DNA of 64,000 nt. It comes from Verrucomicrobia bacterium UBA1200. Lineage in GTDB: Bacteria > Verrucomicrobiota > Kiritimatiellia > RFP12 > UBA1067. The notes beneath the pieces were generated by a model. It saw nothing but the letters and a program-made list of their open reading frames with translations, was not told the origin of the DNA and made no database searches. The DNA lies in contig DBXY01000056.1 in the NCBI GenBank assembly GCA_002309765.1, positions 19,202 to 83,201 of the forward strand. The letters run 5' to 3'. The translations under genes were made by a program, and so were the position numbers. Below, piece after piece: positions 26,825 to 36,200 of the stretch (positions are counted from its first letter, which is position 1; each line of letters opens with the position of its first letter).

Positions 26825-26938
26825 ATCAGGGAGGACATATATTATTCGGTAACCGTGCAGGGGGGCTGCACCGCGCAATCACGGGGGAAGCGTTGCGCCA
26901 GGTTGCCGGTTGTCGACCTAGGATGGTCGAACAACGGC
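26787..26938 (-). ncRNA. Candidate structured small RNA with C-rich loops (about 150 nt)
   Basis: A minus-strand promoter (26972-26945), a run of hairpins and a terminator (26824-26787) delimit a transcript of about 150 nt with no reading frame of note. The predicted start (about 26938) is the first base of hairpin 1 (26905-26938, 13 bp with two single bulges, 6-nt loop). Hairpin 2 (26873-26898, GCGCAA/TTGCGC) exposes CTTCCCCC in its loop. Hairpin 3 (26855-26871, GTGCAG/CTGCAC) has a CCCCC loop. An open stretch with TCCTCCCT precedes the terminator. Signatures of SRP RNA, RNase P RNA and tmRNA were not found. The C-rich single strands suggest pairing with Shine-Dalgarno regions, which is inference. 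Confidence 0.6.
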
Positions 26939-26944
26939 GCACAC

Positions 26945-26972
26945 ATTACCATATTCATGTTAAAGAAGTCAA
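26945..26972 (-). promoter_or_regulatory. Promoter of the minus-strand small RNA
   Basis: On the minus strand TTGACT (26972-26967), a 16-nt spacer and GGTAAT (26950-26945) place the start about 6-7 nt downstream, at the base of the first hairpin. The rest of 26727-27100 shows no protein gene. Confidence 0.5.
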
Positions 26973-27100
26973 TCCTAAAAATCACAGTAAAATAATCGTC
27001 AAAAGTGTATGTGGTAAAATCCGCTTGTCTTGGTTCCTCATTCTTGTTATATTGTTGGCAGTAATCTAGAGGTTAGGTGTTTTTCAATGAAAGGGAAACC

Positions 27101-29191
27101 ATGGTTAACAGAATGATGATGGCGGCCGCGGTATGCGCGGCGGCGGTTGCGTTTCCGAATGTTGACGCCCATGCGAAACCCGTCTCGGCGACGCCGTTTG
27201 CGGACAACATGGTGTTGCAGCGCGAGATGAAGGTTCCTGTTTGGGGGACGGCGGCTCCGGGGGAGAAAGTGACGGTGGCTTTCGCAGGGCAGACTAAGGA
27301 GACAACGGCAGACGCTAAGGGCGCGTGGCGTGTAACCCTTGACCCGATGGTGGCTTCCAAGGAGCCGAAGACCATGCGCATCGCGGGTGCCGATGGTTCG
27401 GAGGAAATCGGTAACGTTCTTGTCGGAGAGGTCTGGTTCGCAAGCGGGCAGAGCAACATGGAGTGCCCGATCTGGGGCGGCAATCCTCGCTTTCGCGACG
27501 GAAACGGCGCGTTGATGGTCGCTTCGACGCGTCGTCCCTTCATACGCTACGCGAAGAACGCGAAGAACTGCTCGCGTACCCCCCGCCTTGGATGGAAGGC
27601 GCAATGGCGCGACTTCTCTCCCGAGTCTTTCAAGGCGACGATGGGTTACAACCTGTCGGCTGTCGCGTTTTATTACGCGCTCGAAATTTACGGTGCGCTA
27701 GACATCCCGGTCGGCGTGGTAGATTCGAGCTGGGGCGGGACGCGTATTGAGCCGTGGGTTCCCGCAAGCACCTTTAACAAGGACTTCGTTGTTCCGGAGA
27801 AGGTCGGTCCGCAGACGCCGACGACGCTGTGGAACGGAATGGTAGCGGGGTGGGCTCCGATGGCGATGCGCGGCTTCATCTGGTACCAGGGTTGTTCCAA
27901 TGCTGGCGAGGGCGACGCATACCGCGCCAAGATGCATCTTCTTTATGACGGATGGGCGAAGGAATTCGAGAATCCCGGTTTGAGCTTGTATTTCGTCCAG
28001 CTTGCGCCGTTCAGCAAGAGTTGGTTTGACATCCAGCTCGCGCAGGCCAAGTTCGCGGCGGAGGAGAAAAACGCCGCGCTAGTGACAACGTGCGATGTCG
28101 GCAACTTTGCTGACATCCATCCGAACTGCAAAGAGCCGGTCGCAAAACGTCTCGCGCTGCACGCGCTTAAGCGCGACTACGGTTTTGCGAACGTTATCGA
28201 CGAGTCGCCGACTCTCAGCAACTGGAAGATCGACGACGGCAAATTCGTCATGTCATTCGACCGCGCGTCCGCATGGTATGCGTACAACGCCGATCGCAAG
28301 GTGGCGGAAGGGTTTGAGGTTGCGGGGGCGGAAGGGCCGTTCGTGCCCGCGAAGATCGTCAACTCCGGCGCAAACGGGAACCTCAAAGGCGCCGAACTGA
28401 TTGTGGCTGCGGATGGCGTTACCGCGCCGCGCAGATTGCGGTATCTCGCCTCCAAGCCGTGGATCGGTTCGCTGTACTCCGCCGATTCGGGGCTTCCTCT
28501 CGGACCTTTTGAGATCGACGCAAGAGTCCCCTCTGAACACCGTAGGGAAAATTCGGACGCCAAACCGGGCGATGCGCTCAAGGTTGCGGAACTGGCGGGA
28601 TTCCGCAAGATTCTTGAGGCGGATCTGCCGACGTGGAAGTTCGCCGGATACTCCTTTGATGAATCTAAGAAAGCGGGGGCGTTCTCCCGTGTCGCATACG
28701 TCCTTGAACTCGGGTATCCGGACGGATCGGTGGACTGGGTGTTCACGGCGATGGACGCTTTCACGGACGACGCCTGGAAACTCGGTGTACCAACCGTGAG
28801 TAAAGAGACCTTCCAGCGGCGCGTGACCAACCTTTCCGTTCGTTCGAATGTCAAGACCGTGGAAGAGGGTAACTTTGCGGAAGGTGGAGTTGTTGAGTTT
28901 TTCAACACGAATTACAAACCTGATAAAGGGTTGTCCGAATTGTCCGAAGGCGACCAGTTGAAATACGACTTTAATGATTCCCCCGTTGGCGAACCGGGAG
29001 GGTATGGCTGCATGCAGGTACACAACGCAAAACGCGGCGTGACCATTTTTGCATACAACCACTTCAACGGAGGGGGAGTGGTGGACATTGGAATCGGGAC
29101 GAATACGGCCGGGGAACAGCCCGACTGGACGTTCTTCGGCAACGCGAGCGACTACACGACCCGTCGCCTGATAATTCTTGTGGCTCCATAG
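27101..29191 (+). CDS. Exported sialate O-acetylesterase-like SGNH esterase
   Basis: This encodes 696 residues. The ATG at 27101 follows AAAGGGA and starts a signal peptide (MMMAAAVCAAAVAFPNVDAHA); an in-frame upstream start lacks a ribosome site. Family motifs are clear: FADNMVLQRE near the N-terminus, the nucleophile block ASGQSNMECPIWGG (about residue 112), RGFIWYQGCSNAGEGDAYR, and FADIHPNCKE with the Asp-His pair. The last 230 residues form an extra beta-rich domain not typical of a minimal member. The family removes acetyl groups from sialic acids but many environmental members deacetylate plant polysaccharides, so the substrate is open. Stands alone, followed by a hairpin before the next gene. 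Confidence 0.82.
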   Translation: MVNRMMMAAAVCAAAVAFPNVDAHAKPVSATPFADNMVLQREMKVPVWGTAAPGEKVTVAFAGQTKETTADAKGAWRVTLDPMVASKEPKTMRIAGADGSEEIGNVLVGEVWFASGQSNMECPIWGGNPRFRDGNGALMVASTRRPFIRYAKNAKNCSRTPRLGWKAQWRDFSPESFKATMGYNLSAVAFYYALEIYGALDIPVGVVDSSWGGTRIEPWVPASTFNKDFVVPEKVGPQTPTTLWNGMVAGWAPMAMRGFIWYQGCSNAGEGDAYRAKMHLLYDGWAKEFENPGLSLYFVQLAPFSKSWFDIQLAQAKFAAEEKNAALVTTCDVGNFADIHPNCKEPVAKRLALHALKRDYGFANVIDESPTLSNWKIDDGKFVMSFDRASAWYAYNADRKVAEGFEVAGAEGPFVPAKIVNSGANGNLKGAELIVAADGVTAPRRLRYLASKPWIGSLYSADSGLPLGPFEIDARVPSEHRRENSDAKPGDALKVAELAGFRKILEADLPTWKFAGYSFDESKKAGAFSRVAYVLELGYPDGSVDWVFTAMDAFTDDAWKLGVPTVSKETFQRRVTNLSVRSNVKTVEEGNFAEGGVVEFFNTNYKPDKGLSELSEGDQLKYDFNDSPVGEPGGYGCMQVHNAKRGVTIFAYNHFNGGGVVDIGIGTNTAGEQPDWTFFGNASDYTTRRLIILVAP

Positions 29192-29198
29192 CCGTAAT

Positions 29199-29250
29199 AT
29201 GCCAGCCCGCTATTTGTTGTCCATGATACTGGATAGCTGGCGGGCGGCAT
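29199..29250 (+). other. Intergenic hairpin between esterase and phosphoesterase genes
   Basis: ATGCC and GCCCGC (29199-29203, 29205-29210) pair with GCGGGC and GGCAT (29240-29250), giving an 11-bp stem with a one-base bulge and a long loop. No T tract follows. It occupies most of the gap and ends 28 nt before the next start. Confidence 0.4.
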
Positions 29251-29278
29251 GCATTTCAACGTTTATCGGAGGTTTAAA

Positions 29279-30193
29279 ATGCGGAGACGTGAATTTTTGC
29301 GCGGGGCCGGTTTGGCTGGCGGCGCGGTTTGTATGCTGAACGCCAAGGTGCTTTGGGGCGAGGAAGGGCAGGGACAGCCGCTGGTACGGTTCGGAATGGT
29401 TACGGATTTGCATTACGCCGACATTCCGATGGGGGCAGCCGACGCCCCTATCGGCAACCGCCATTACCGCGAGTCCTGCATAAAACTGCGGGAGGCGGTC
29501 AACACGCTGAATTCGGTGAAGCCCGATTTCATGATCGAGCTGGGCGACTTTAAGGACCTTTCGCCCGACAAGGACCGCACCATCGCCTGTCTGGACGAAA
29601 TCGAGGCGGTTTTTGCCGGTTTCAAGGGCGACCGTTACCACGTTTTGGGCAACCACGATTTCGACTGCCTATCCAAAGCGGAGTTTTTGTCGCACATTCG
29701 CAATGCCGGCCAGGATAAAACGTTGCCGCATTACTCGTTTGTTAAAAACGGGGTTACGTGCGTGGTTCTGGATGCTTGTTACAACGGGAAAATGGAGGAT
29801 TACCAACCCGGCAACTGGACGTGGACCGTGGCCAACGTGCCACCGAAAGAGCTGGACTGGCTTAAGGAAACTTTAGCCAAGGCGCCGGGGCCGGCAATCG
29901 TTTTCTGCCATCAGCGGCTTGACCCGAATGCCGAAATCAACCATGAGGTGCGAAACTCCAAAACGGTCCGCGCCGTACTTAAAGAGAGCGGCAAAGTTAA
30001 GGCGGTTTTCACCGGGCACGAGCATTACGGAGGCACCTGCGAATTGGACGGCATTCCGTACTATTCGCTGCGTGCGCTGGTGGTCGGGACGGGGGAAACC
30101 TTTAACAGTTATGCGGTTGGCGAGCTTTACGCCGATGGCAAGGTTTGCGTTAAGGGATACCGCAAAGCGGTCGATTTTGTCCACGCCCGGTAG
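29279..30193 (+). CDS. Tat-exported calcineurin-like metallophosphoesterase
   Basis: This encodes 304 residues from the ATG at 29279, with GGAGG 7 nt upstream. The N-terminus MRRREFLRGAGLAGG is a Tat signal, so the folded metalloenzyme is exported. Metal-binding motifs of the family appear in order: FGMVTDLHYAD (DxH), ELGDFKD (GD), LGNHDFD (GNHD), FCHQRLD (H) and FTGHEHYGG (GHxH). Sulfatase-associated and purple-acid-like phosphoesterases of this type act on phosphomonoesters or diesters; no precise substrate can be named. It probably shares a transcript with the esterase gene 87 nt upstream. Confidence 0.87.
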   Translation: MRRREFLRGAGLAGGAVCMLNAKVLWGEEGQGQPLVRFGMVTDLHYADIPMGAADAPIGNRHYRESCIKLREAVNTLNSVKPDFMIELGDFKDLSPDKDRTIACLDEIEAVFAGFKGDRYHVLGNHDFDCLSKAEFLSHIRNAGQDKTLPHYSFVKNGVTCVVLDACYNGKMEDYQPGNWTWTVANVPPKELDWLKETLAKAPGPAIVFCHQRLDPNAEINHEVRNSKTVRAVLKESGKVKAVFTGHEHYGGTCELDGIPYYSLRALVVGTGETFNSYAVGELYADGKVCVKGYRKAVDFVHAR

Positions 30194-30255
30194 TTTTTGT
30201 CGTTCGGCCATGTCTTAAGGGCCGTTTTATTGGTGTGACAGTTTTGTCCCAACAT

Positions 30256-30303
30256 CCCCGCCTGATTGAGACATCGGGACAATCCGGCGGGGTTTTATTT
30301 TTT
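30256..30303 (+). terminator. Rho-independent terminator after the phosphoesterase gene
   Basis: CCCCGCC-x-GATT (30256-30267) pairs with AATC-x-GGCGGGG (30281-30292) through a 12-position stem with one mismatch, followed by TTTTATTTTTT. It separates this unit from the chaperone operon. Confidence 0.75.
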
Positions 30304-30360
30304 GTTGAATTTTCTTAACATAATGGAATGCTTTGGGTTGTGGATTATTGCGCATCGGGT

Positions 30361-30376
30361 TGGCACATACATTGCT
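30361..30376 (+). promoter_or_regulatory. Sigma-54 (RpoN) promoter upstream of grpE-dnaJ
   Basis: TTGGCAC (30360-30366), five bases and TTGCT (30372-30376) match the -24/-12 consensus TGGCAC-N5-TTGC exactly, including the GG and GC dinucleotides in the right spacing. The predicted start lies near 30387, leaving a short leader with AGGAG before the grpE ATG at 30410. Activation would need an enhancer-binding protein; no binding site is identified. Confidence 0.7.
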
Positions 30377-30409
30377 TAATAATTTTAACCATTTTAGGAG
30401 TTGTGAACC

Positions 30410-31087
30410 ATGTCATTTTTCAAGAACAGCAAAGACGCCGAAACGAAGCAGAAGCCGGTTAAGGATGGGGATGCCGCCACCGCCGAAGTGGATGAGGAGA
30501 CCGAGAAGGTGACGGAATCCGAGCCGGAGGAGGTTGCGGCGGAACAGCAGGATGCCGGTGAAGCGGGAGAGGGTCCGACCGAAACCGAGGCGGAACCGTC
30601 CGAAACGGAAGAAAATCCGGAGTCGGCCGAAAAAAAGGAAAAGCCGGACGAGCTTGCGGTACTGAAGGACCGTTACGCGCGGTTGATGGCGGATTTTGAC
30701 AATTTCCGCAAGCGGGTGGCCCGCGAATATGAAGAGACCGTAAAACGTAGCAACGCCCGGTTGCTGGAAGAGTTGCTCCCGGTACTCGACGATCTTGAGC
30801 TGGCTTTGACCAAAGCCCCGTCGGCGGACGACCCTATGGTGTCCGGCGTCAAAATGGTCACCGACAAGTTTGTCTCGGTGCTGGAGCGTAACGGTTTAAA
30901 GCGTATTGACGCCCGCGGCGAGGTTTTCGACCCGTCCATTCACGAGGCGCTTTCCATGTTGCCGTCGCCGGACGTGCCGGCGCAAACCGTGATAGATCAG
31001 TTCCGTTGCGGATGGACTTTGGGCGGCAAACTGCTGAGGGCCGCGCAGGTGATTGTCTCTTCCGGTGCGCCTGAGGCCGCTGAATAG
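30410..31087 (+). CDS. grpE: Nucleotide exchange factor GrpE
   Basis: This encodes 225 residues. An unusually long acidic tail (Glu-rich, about residues 8-80) precedes the conserved part. That part has the coiled-coil helix (LKDRYARLMADFDNFRKRVARE) and the four-helix-bundle segment LEELLPVLDDLELAL, then the beta-wing with FDPSIHEAL and GGKLLRAAQVIV. GrpE releases ADP from DnaK in the heat-shock cycle. It is followed 18 nt later by dnaJ; dnaK is not in the window. The only obvious promoter is of sigma-54 type, which is unusual for this gene. Confidence 0.95.
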   Translation: MSFFKNSKDAETKQKPVKDGDAATAEVDEETEKVTESEPEEVAAEQQDAGEAGEGPTETEAEPSETEENPESAEKKEKPDELAVLKDRYARLMADFDNFRKRVAREYEETVKRSNARLLEELLPVLDDLELALTKAPSADDPMVSGVKMVTDKFVSVLERNGLKRIDARGEVFDPSIHEALSMLPSPDVPAQTVIDQFRCGWTLGGKLLRAAQVIVSSGAPEAAE

Positions 31088-31105
31088 TTTACGCGAGGCG
31101 CGATT

Positions 31106-32284
31106 ATGGCAGAAAAGCGTGATTATTACGAAGTGTTGGGCGTACCGAAGAACGCCAGCGCCGATGAAATAAAAAAAGCCTACCGCAAGGTGGCGATGCA
31201 GTACCATCCCGACCGGAATCCCGGCGACAAAACGGCGGAGGAAAAATTTAAAGAGGCCGGCGAGGCGTACGAGGTGCTTAAGGATCCGCAGAAGCGGCAG
31301 CGTTACGACCAGTTCGGCCACGAGGGCATGAAGAACGCCTGGGGTGGCGGCGGGTTCGATTTCGGTCGTGATTTCACCGGATTCCAGGATATCGACCTTG
31401 GCGATATTTTTGAATCGCTCTTTCACGGCGGCGGCTTCAGCGGCTTTGGCGGTGGTCAGCGCCGCGATCCCAACGGCCCGCAGCGCGGCAATGATTTGCG
31501 CTTTGATTTGGAAATTGATTTTGAGGAGGCGGTGTTCGGCTCCACCCGCACGGTAGACTTGAACGTGAACGGGGAGTGCCCGGATTGCCACGGCTCCGGT
31601 GCGACCCCGGGAGCGACCCGCGAGAAGTGTAAACAGTGCAACGGTCGAGGTTTCGTGGTGATGGGCGGAGGGTTCTTCCAGGTTCGTCAGCCCTGCCCGA
31701 TCTGCCACGGGGCGGGTACGATAGTCAAGAACCCGTGCCGGACTTGCCACGGTTCCGGTCAGGTGAAGAAACCCTGCCATATTTCGCTGCGCATTCCGAA
31801 AGGCGTGGACACCGGGTCGAGATTGCGCTTGGCCGGCAAGGGCGAGAGCGGTCTGCGCGGCGGTCCTCCCGGCGATTTGCATGTGGTGATCCATGTGCGC
31901 GACAGCGAGCTGTTCGTGCGGCAGGATGACGAGCTGGCTTACACGGCATACGTTTCCCCGATCCAGGCCGCGTTGGGCGGGGACATTGAAATTCCCACGC
32001 CGGACGGCATCGCCCGGCTGAAAATCCCGGCCGGCACCGCGAACGGCAAGGTTTTGCGGTTGCGGGGCAAGGGTATGCCGCGGCTAAACGGCGGGTATGG
32101 CGACCTGCATGTCCGCGTTTTGGTGGAGGTGCCGGACCGATTGTCCTCCAAACAGCGCGGTTTGATGGAGCAGCTTGAATCGACCTTCAGCGCGACCAAC
32201 TTCCCGCTGCGTCAGAAATCGTCCGAGGCGGCAGCCACCTTTTTCCGTCGCCGCGATTCGCTTAACAAAAACAACAGCCAGTAG
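31106..32284 (+). CDS. dnaJ: Chaperone DnaJ
   Basis: This encodes 392 residues with all DnaJ regions in order: J domain with the HPD motif (YHPDRNPGD, about residue 33), a Gly/Phe-rich linker (about 75-120), four CxxCxGxG zinc-finger repeats ([32 protein letters not shown], about 152-225) and the C-terminal substrate-binding beta domains ([14 protein letters not shown]). It delivers clients to DnaK and stimulates its ATPase. Second gene of the grpE operon; rsmE starts 12 nt later. Confidence 0.96.
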   Translation: MAEKRDYYEVLGVPKNASADEIKKAYRKVAMQYHPDRNPGDKTAEEKFKEAGEAYEVLKDPQKRQRYDQFGHEGMKNAWGGGGFDFGRDFTGFQDIDLGDIFESLFHGGGFSGFGGGQRRDPNGPQRGNDLRFDLEIDFEEAVFGSTRTVDLNVNGECPDCHGSGATPGATREKCKQCNGRGFVVMGGGFFQVRQPCPICHGAGTIVKNPCRTCHGSGQVKKPCHISLRIPKGVDTGSRLRLAGKGESGLRGGPPGDLHVVIHVRDSELFVRQDDELAYTAYVSPIQAALGGDIEIPTPDGIARLKIPAGTANGKVLRLRGKGMPRLNGGYGDLHVRVLVEVPDRLSSKQRGLMEQLESTFSATNFPLRQKSSEAAATFFRRRDSLNKNNSQ

Positions 32285-32296
32285 CCGGAGCAGACA

Positions 32297-33034
32297 ATGC
32301 ACCGCTGTTTAGTCCAAACCGAGACCGTATTGTCCGATGCCGGGGAGCTTGACCGCGAGCGGGCGCACCATTTGCTGAACGTGCTGCGGGTGCGTGACGG
32401 CGATGTCGTGGAGTTTTTCGACGGTTACGGCCATACCCGTAAAATGACGGTAAAACCGTTCGCCAAGCGCGGGTTGGGTTTTACTGCCGCAGAACCGGCG
32501 GTGACCGTTGCCCGTCCGGCGGTGGCGTTGACGCTTTTCGCTTGCGTCAGCAAGGGTAAGCGGATGGATTGGACGGTGGAAAAGGCGGTTGAGCTGAGCG
32601 TGTCGCGCATCGTGCCGGTGCTTTCCGAGCGCACGGTGGTTAAAATCGCCCCGGAGGAGTGCGCTCAAAAGGCGGAACGCTGGATGCGCGTCGCCGAAGA
32701 CGCGGCCCGCCAGTGCGACGCGGCATGGCTGCCGGAAATTCTTCCGCCGGTGGGATTTCAGGAAGCCGTAGAAATGTTGCCCACCGCCGCCCCGGTCTTT
32801 TTCGGGGCTTTGCTGCCGAAAGTGCAGCTGTTCCGTGACGGTTTGCGCCCGTGGTTGGACTGTCCTCCTAAGCAGGCCGGATGGTTTGTCGGCCCGGAAG
32901 GGGATTTCTCCCCGGATGAGATGGATCGGCTGATTGCCGCCGGCGCGGTACCTGTCGGTTTGGGTGACCGTATTCTGCGCACCGAAACCGCCTGCATTTA
33001 CGGACTTTGCGTTCTGAACAGCTGTTTTCTGTAA
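32297..33034 (+). CDS. rsmE: 16S rRNA (uracil-1498-N3)-methyltransferase RsmE
   Basis: This encodes 245 residues. The N-terminal PUA-like part has ERAHHLLNVLRVRDGD; the C-terminal SPOUT knot carries the diagnostic GPEGDFSPDEMDRL and LGDRILRTETA motifs that hold S-adenosylmethionine. It methylates uridine 1498 of 16S rRNA. The order dnaJ-rsmE is common in many bacteria, and here they are 12 nt apart in one operon. The 188 nt that follow contain no gene and no clear terminator, only the promoter of the next gene. Confidence 0.93.
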   Translation: MHRCLVQTETVLSDAGELDRERAHHLLNVLRVRDGDVVEFFDGYGHTRKMTVKPFAKRGLGFTAAEPAVTVARPAVALTLFACVSKGKRMDWTVEKAVELSVSRIVPVLSERTVVKIAPEECAQKAERWMRVAEDAARQCDAAWLPEILPPVGFQEAVEMLPTAAPVFFGALLPKVQLFRDGLRPWLDCPPKQAGWFVGPEGDFSPDEMDRLIAAGAVPVGLGDRILRTETACIYGLCVLNSCFL

Positions 33035-33129
33035 CGTTATCCGTAAAGTTCCCTTTCTGCCCGAAAATTACATTTGCCCTTATTCCGTAAACCATTTTCC
33101 CCTTTTTTTAGCACATTGGCGGTTTCGGT

Positions 33130-33158
33130 TTTACTTTCGGTGAAATAAATGCTATCAT
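33130..33158 (+). promoter_or_regulatory. Sigma-70-type promoter for the 33-46 kb operon
   Basis: TTTACT (33130-33135), a 17-nt spacer and TATCAT (33153-33158) lie 64 nt before the ATG at 33223. No other promoter is obvious ahead of the closely packed genes to 45900. Confidence 0.5.
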
Positions 33159-33222
33159 TAGGGTGTTTGATTTCACTAGGAAAGTTTCATCGCGTCAATC
33201 TTGCTGGAGTTTTTTTTGAGCA

Positions 33223-36200
33223 ATGAAGGGGTTTTTATTGAATATTCGGTTTTGGGCGGTTGCGTTGCTGGCGGCGTTGTCCATAGATACCGCGTCGGCG
33301 GCTAGTTTGGGGCATTGGGGTTCTAGTTTCTCGGAGGCCAAAACGCTGGCCGCGGCCGAGGATCGACCGATTTTGGTGTTGTTCACCAATGACTCCGGGG
33401 CATCCCGCTGGTGCAATGATTTTAACACGAAGGTGTTGCTTACCAGAGATTGGCTGCAACTGATGGCGTGGGAACGGCTGGCGCTGGTTAAGATTAATCT
33501 GGGTTCTTCCGCCAGTACGTCAAACATGGAGTGGTACGAGCGTATCCGCGACAACGAGTCGCTGGATGTGGACGGTTTCCCCGCGCTGGTGCTTTACGAC
33601 TCCACCGGCGTCAACCGGCTGGCGGGGGTTACCTATCGCGCCGCCAACGGATACCAACTCACGACGGAAGGTTTCAGCGATTGGCTGGAAGACGCGATGG
33701 GCGATTACTGGATTGAACCCGGCGATGCCGAGGACGACCTTTACGATCCGGACGATGACACGCCAGCCGGGGCCACGAAACTGCTTTTCGAGCTGATTGA
33801 GCAGCAGCAGTTCCACACTTTGGACGCTTCCGACCAGGTGGATTGGTTTACTTTCACCCCAGCCCGCGGCACGACATACGCATTCGGGTTGGGGGGCAGC
33901 ATTGATCCGGTTTACACCACGGCGGTAACCCGCGACGATTCCAACCGGGTGACCAATACGATTCCATTTTTGACCTTGGTTGGGGATGTCGCCAGCGGGT
34001 TGCCGGTGACCAATGTCGTAGAAACCTACAGTTGGGTAACCAACGCCACGAGCAGCGGAACCATCAGTCTCAGCGTGGTGGCGGAGGCGGCAGCCGAACA
34101 AATCTATGCCATCACCAACGGCTTGACTTCCGAGCGCTGGATAGCATTCAGTTCCTCCGAAACGAATTTGGCGGCAACCGCCTCCACCGTTTACACCAAC
34201 GTGATCGATTCTAAGGTGAGTAGCCGCACCGTTTCTACGGGATCTTCCGTAACCAACGGTTACACGGAGACCCAGTTTGACTACCCGATGTTTAAGATAT
34301 GGGACGCCGACCGCGCGACCGTGGTTCAGGAATGTTCGCTGGAGCAACTTGCCGCCGCACCGGTGTTTTTCACCACCAACACCCAGAATCGCGCCTATTG
34401 GGTTTCGGTGACCAACCTTAACGAGTCGGCCCAAACCAATGCTTTTACCGTGACTTACCATGGCGAACAGACCAACGTGACCGATACCGTTCGCCATTAT
34501 GACCGGTATGAATCCGCATCCGGTAAATATCTGGTGGTGAGCGGTATCCTTGAGCGGGTGGCTTACACTTTGGCTTCCCGCGAGGTGGTGGTAACCACCA
34601 ACCGGATTACCGCGTCGCAGCTGTGGTGGGTGGCCAGTGACGCCGAATGCGCCACTTATGTGGAGACCAACCGCATGGAGGTGGTGTCGTCGGTTGACAC
34701 CGACACCCGCTATACCAACATCGGCGAGTTGTCTTATTTGCTGTCATATCGGACTTGGAAACCCGGCATAGTTGGTTTCGGGGCAACCAATATCAGGGTT
34801 AAGGAAAGTGCGGCGCGGGTTAAAATTCCGGTGGTACGCAAAAACGGTTCGTCCCCGCTCTGCATCCGTTACCGCACCGAAGACATTGACGAAGACGGGG
34901 TGGCCGCCGCCACGGGTTATTCCTTGGGCGAAAGCACCGCCGATGCCGCATACGACTACTTCCACCAGTCGGGCTTTATAAAATGGGCGGCCGGAAAAAA
35001 CACTACCACCAACCTTGAGATTGAACTGATTCAGGACTTACGACCGGTTTGGGAGGGCGACGAACAATTCCGGGTGATTTTGGAAAGCTACGACCCGGAT
35101 GATGTTTACATGGCCGGAGCCTTTTCCTCCGCGACCGCGACGGTGACGATTGTCGAATCGGCAACCAAACAACCCGGCACGGTCGGGTTCAGCGCTTATG
35201 CCGTTGACGACGGCGAGCCGACGGCCATTTCCGGGAAAACGCTGTCGCTGACGGTGGCGGCCGGCAAAACGATTACCTTTACCGTCAGCCGCGACGGCGG
35301 TTCCGACGGACCGGCGGAGGCGGTTGCCACCGTAAGCGGCGGAAAGCTGGAGGACGGTTCCTCTGCGCCGTCGGTTACCGACGAATTGTACTGGGATAAC
35401 GGCGAGGCGGGCGAGAGTTACGACGGGACGTTTACCGTCGATACTTCCGACTACTTGGCCGGGTCAAAGTTGACGGTTCGTCTTTCGGTTGCCGGGGCAG
35501 AACCCGCCGCGCTGATTTCCGCCGCCGTAACGGTGCTGGATTCGGCGGTCGCGGCCAGGGTGTCGGAAACCGCTGTTATTGAGGAGTTCGGCATTTCCGG
35601 CTTTAAGAGTGCGGGCGACGCATGGTTCTGGAACGGAGACGGGGATTTGTCGATGTTGCCGCAGACCAAAGGCGGCAAGGGTGCCTGCCAGTTGACGTTA
35701 AACGGGCCGGGTGTGCTGTCGTTTGATTGGGCGGTGGACGGTTGGGATGCTGCGGATTCGTTTACCTGTTCCGGCGGTCTGGTGTCGGGCCGCGCCTATT
35801 CCGGGGCGGAGGGCAGCGAGGTTGTTCTGGTGAAAGCCGGCAAGCAAACCGTGACTTGGAGTTACACCAGAAAGTCGGATGACGGCGATGCGGTTCCCGT
35901 GCTGTCCAATTTGATGTGGGAGCCTTTGCCAGCCGCGCAGAATCCCGTTCCGCCGGACCGGTCGTATGGCCAAGAGGACCATTTGAGTTGCGAGATTCCT
36001 GAAATGTCGGCGGTCTGCATCGGACGCACCTGCGAAGTCACTAACTCATTTTACGAGAGTTACGTGGTAACCGATTACGTCTGCACTTCGCCAAAACGGA
36101 ACACCATGGTTGCGACCACCGACCCGGCGTTGGTTTTCCTGATTGATGACGATCCCAAAAACAACCAGCGGATCTCTTGGCGGGTGGATACCGCGATTGA

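Noticed and set aside
26787..26938. SRP, 6S, tmRNA or RNase P RNA
   Set aside because: The GGAAGGAAGCAG-type SRP tetraloop region, tRNA-like ends of tmRNA, and RNase P core motifs are absent. The 5' and 3' halves form local hairpins instead of the long 6S helix.
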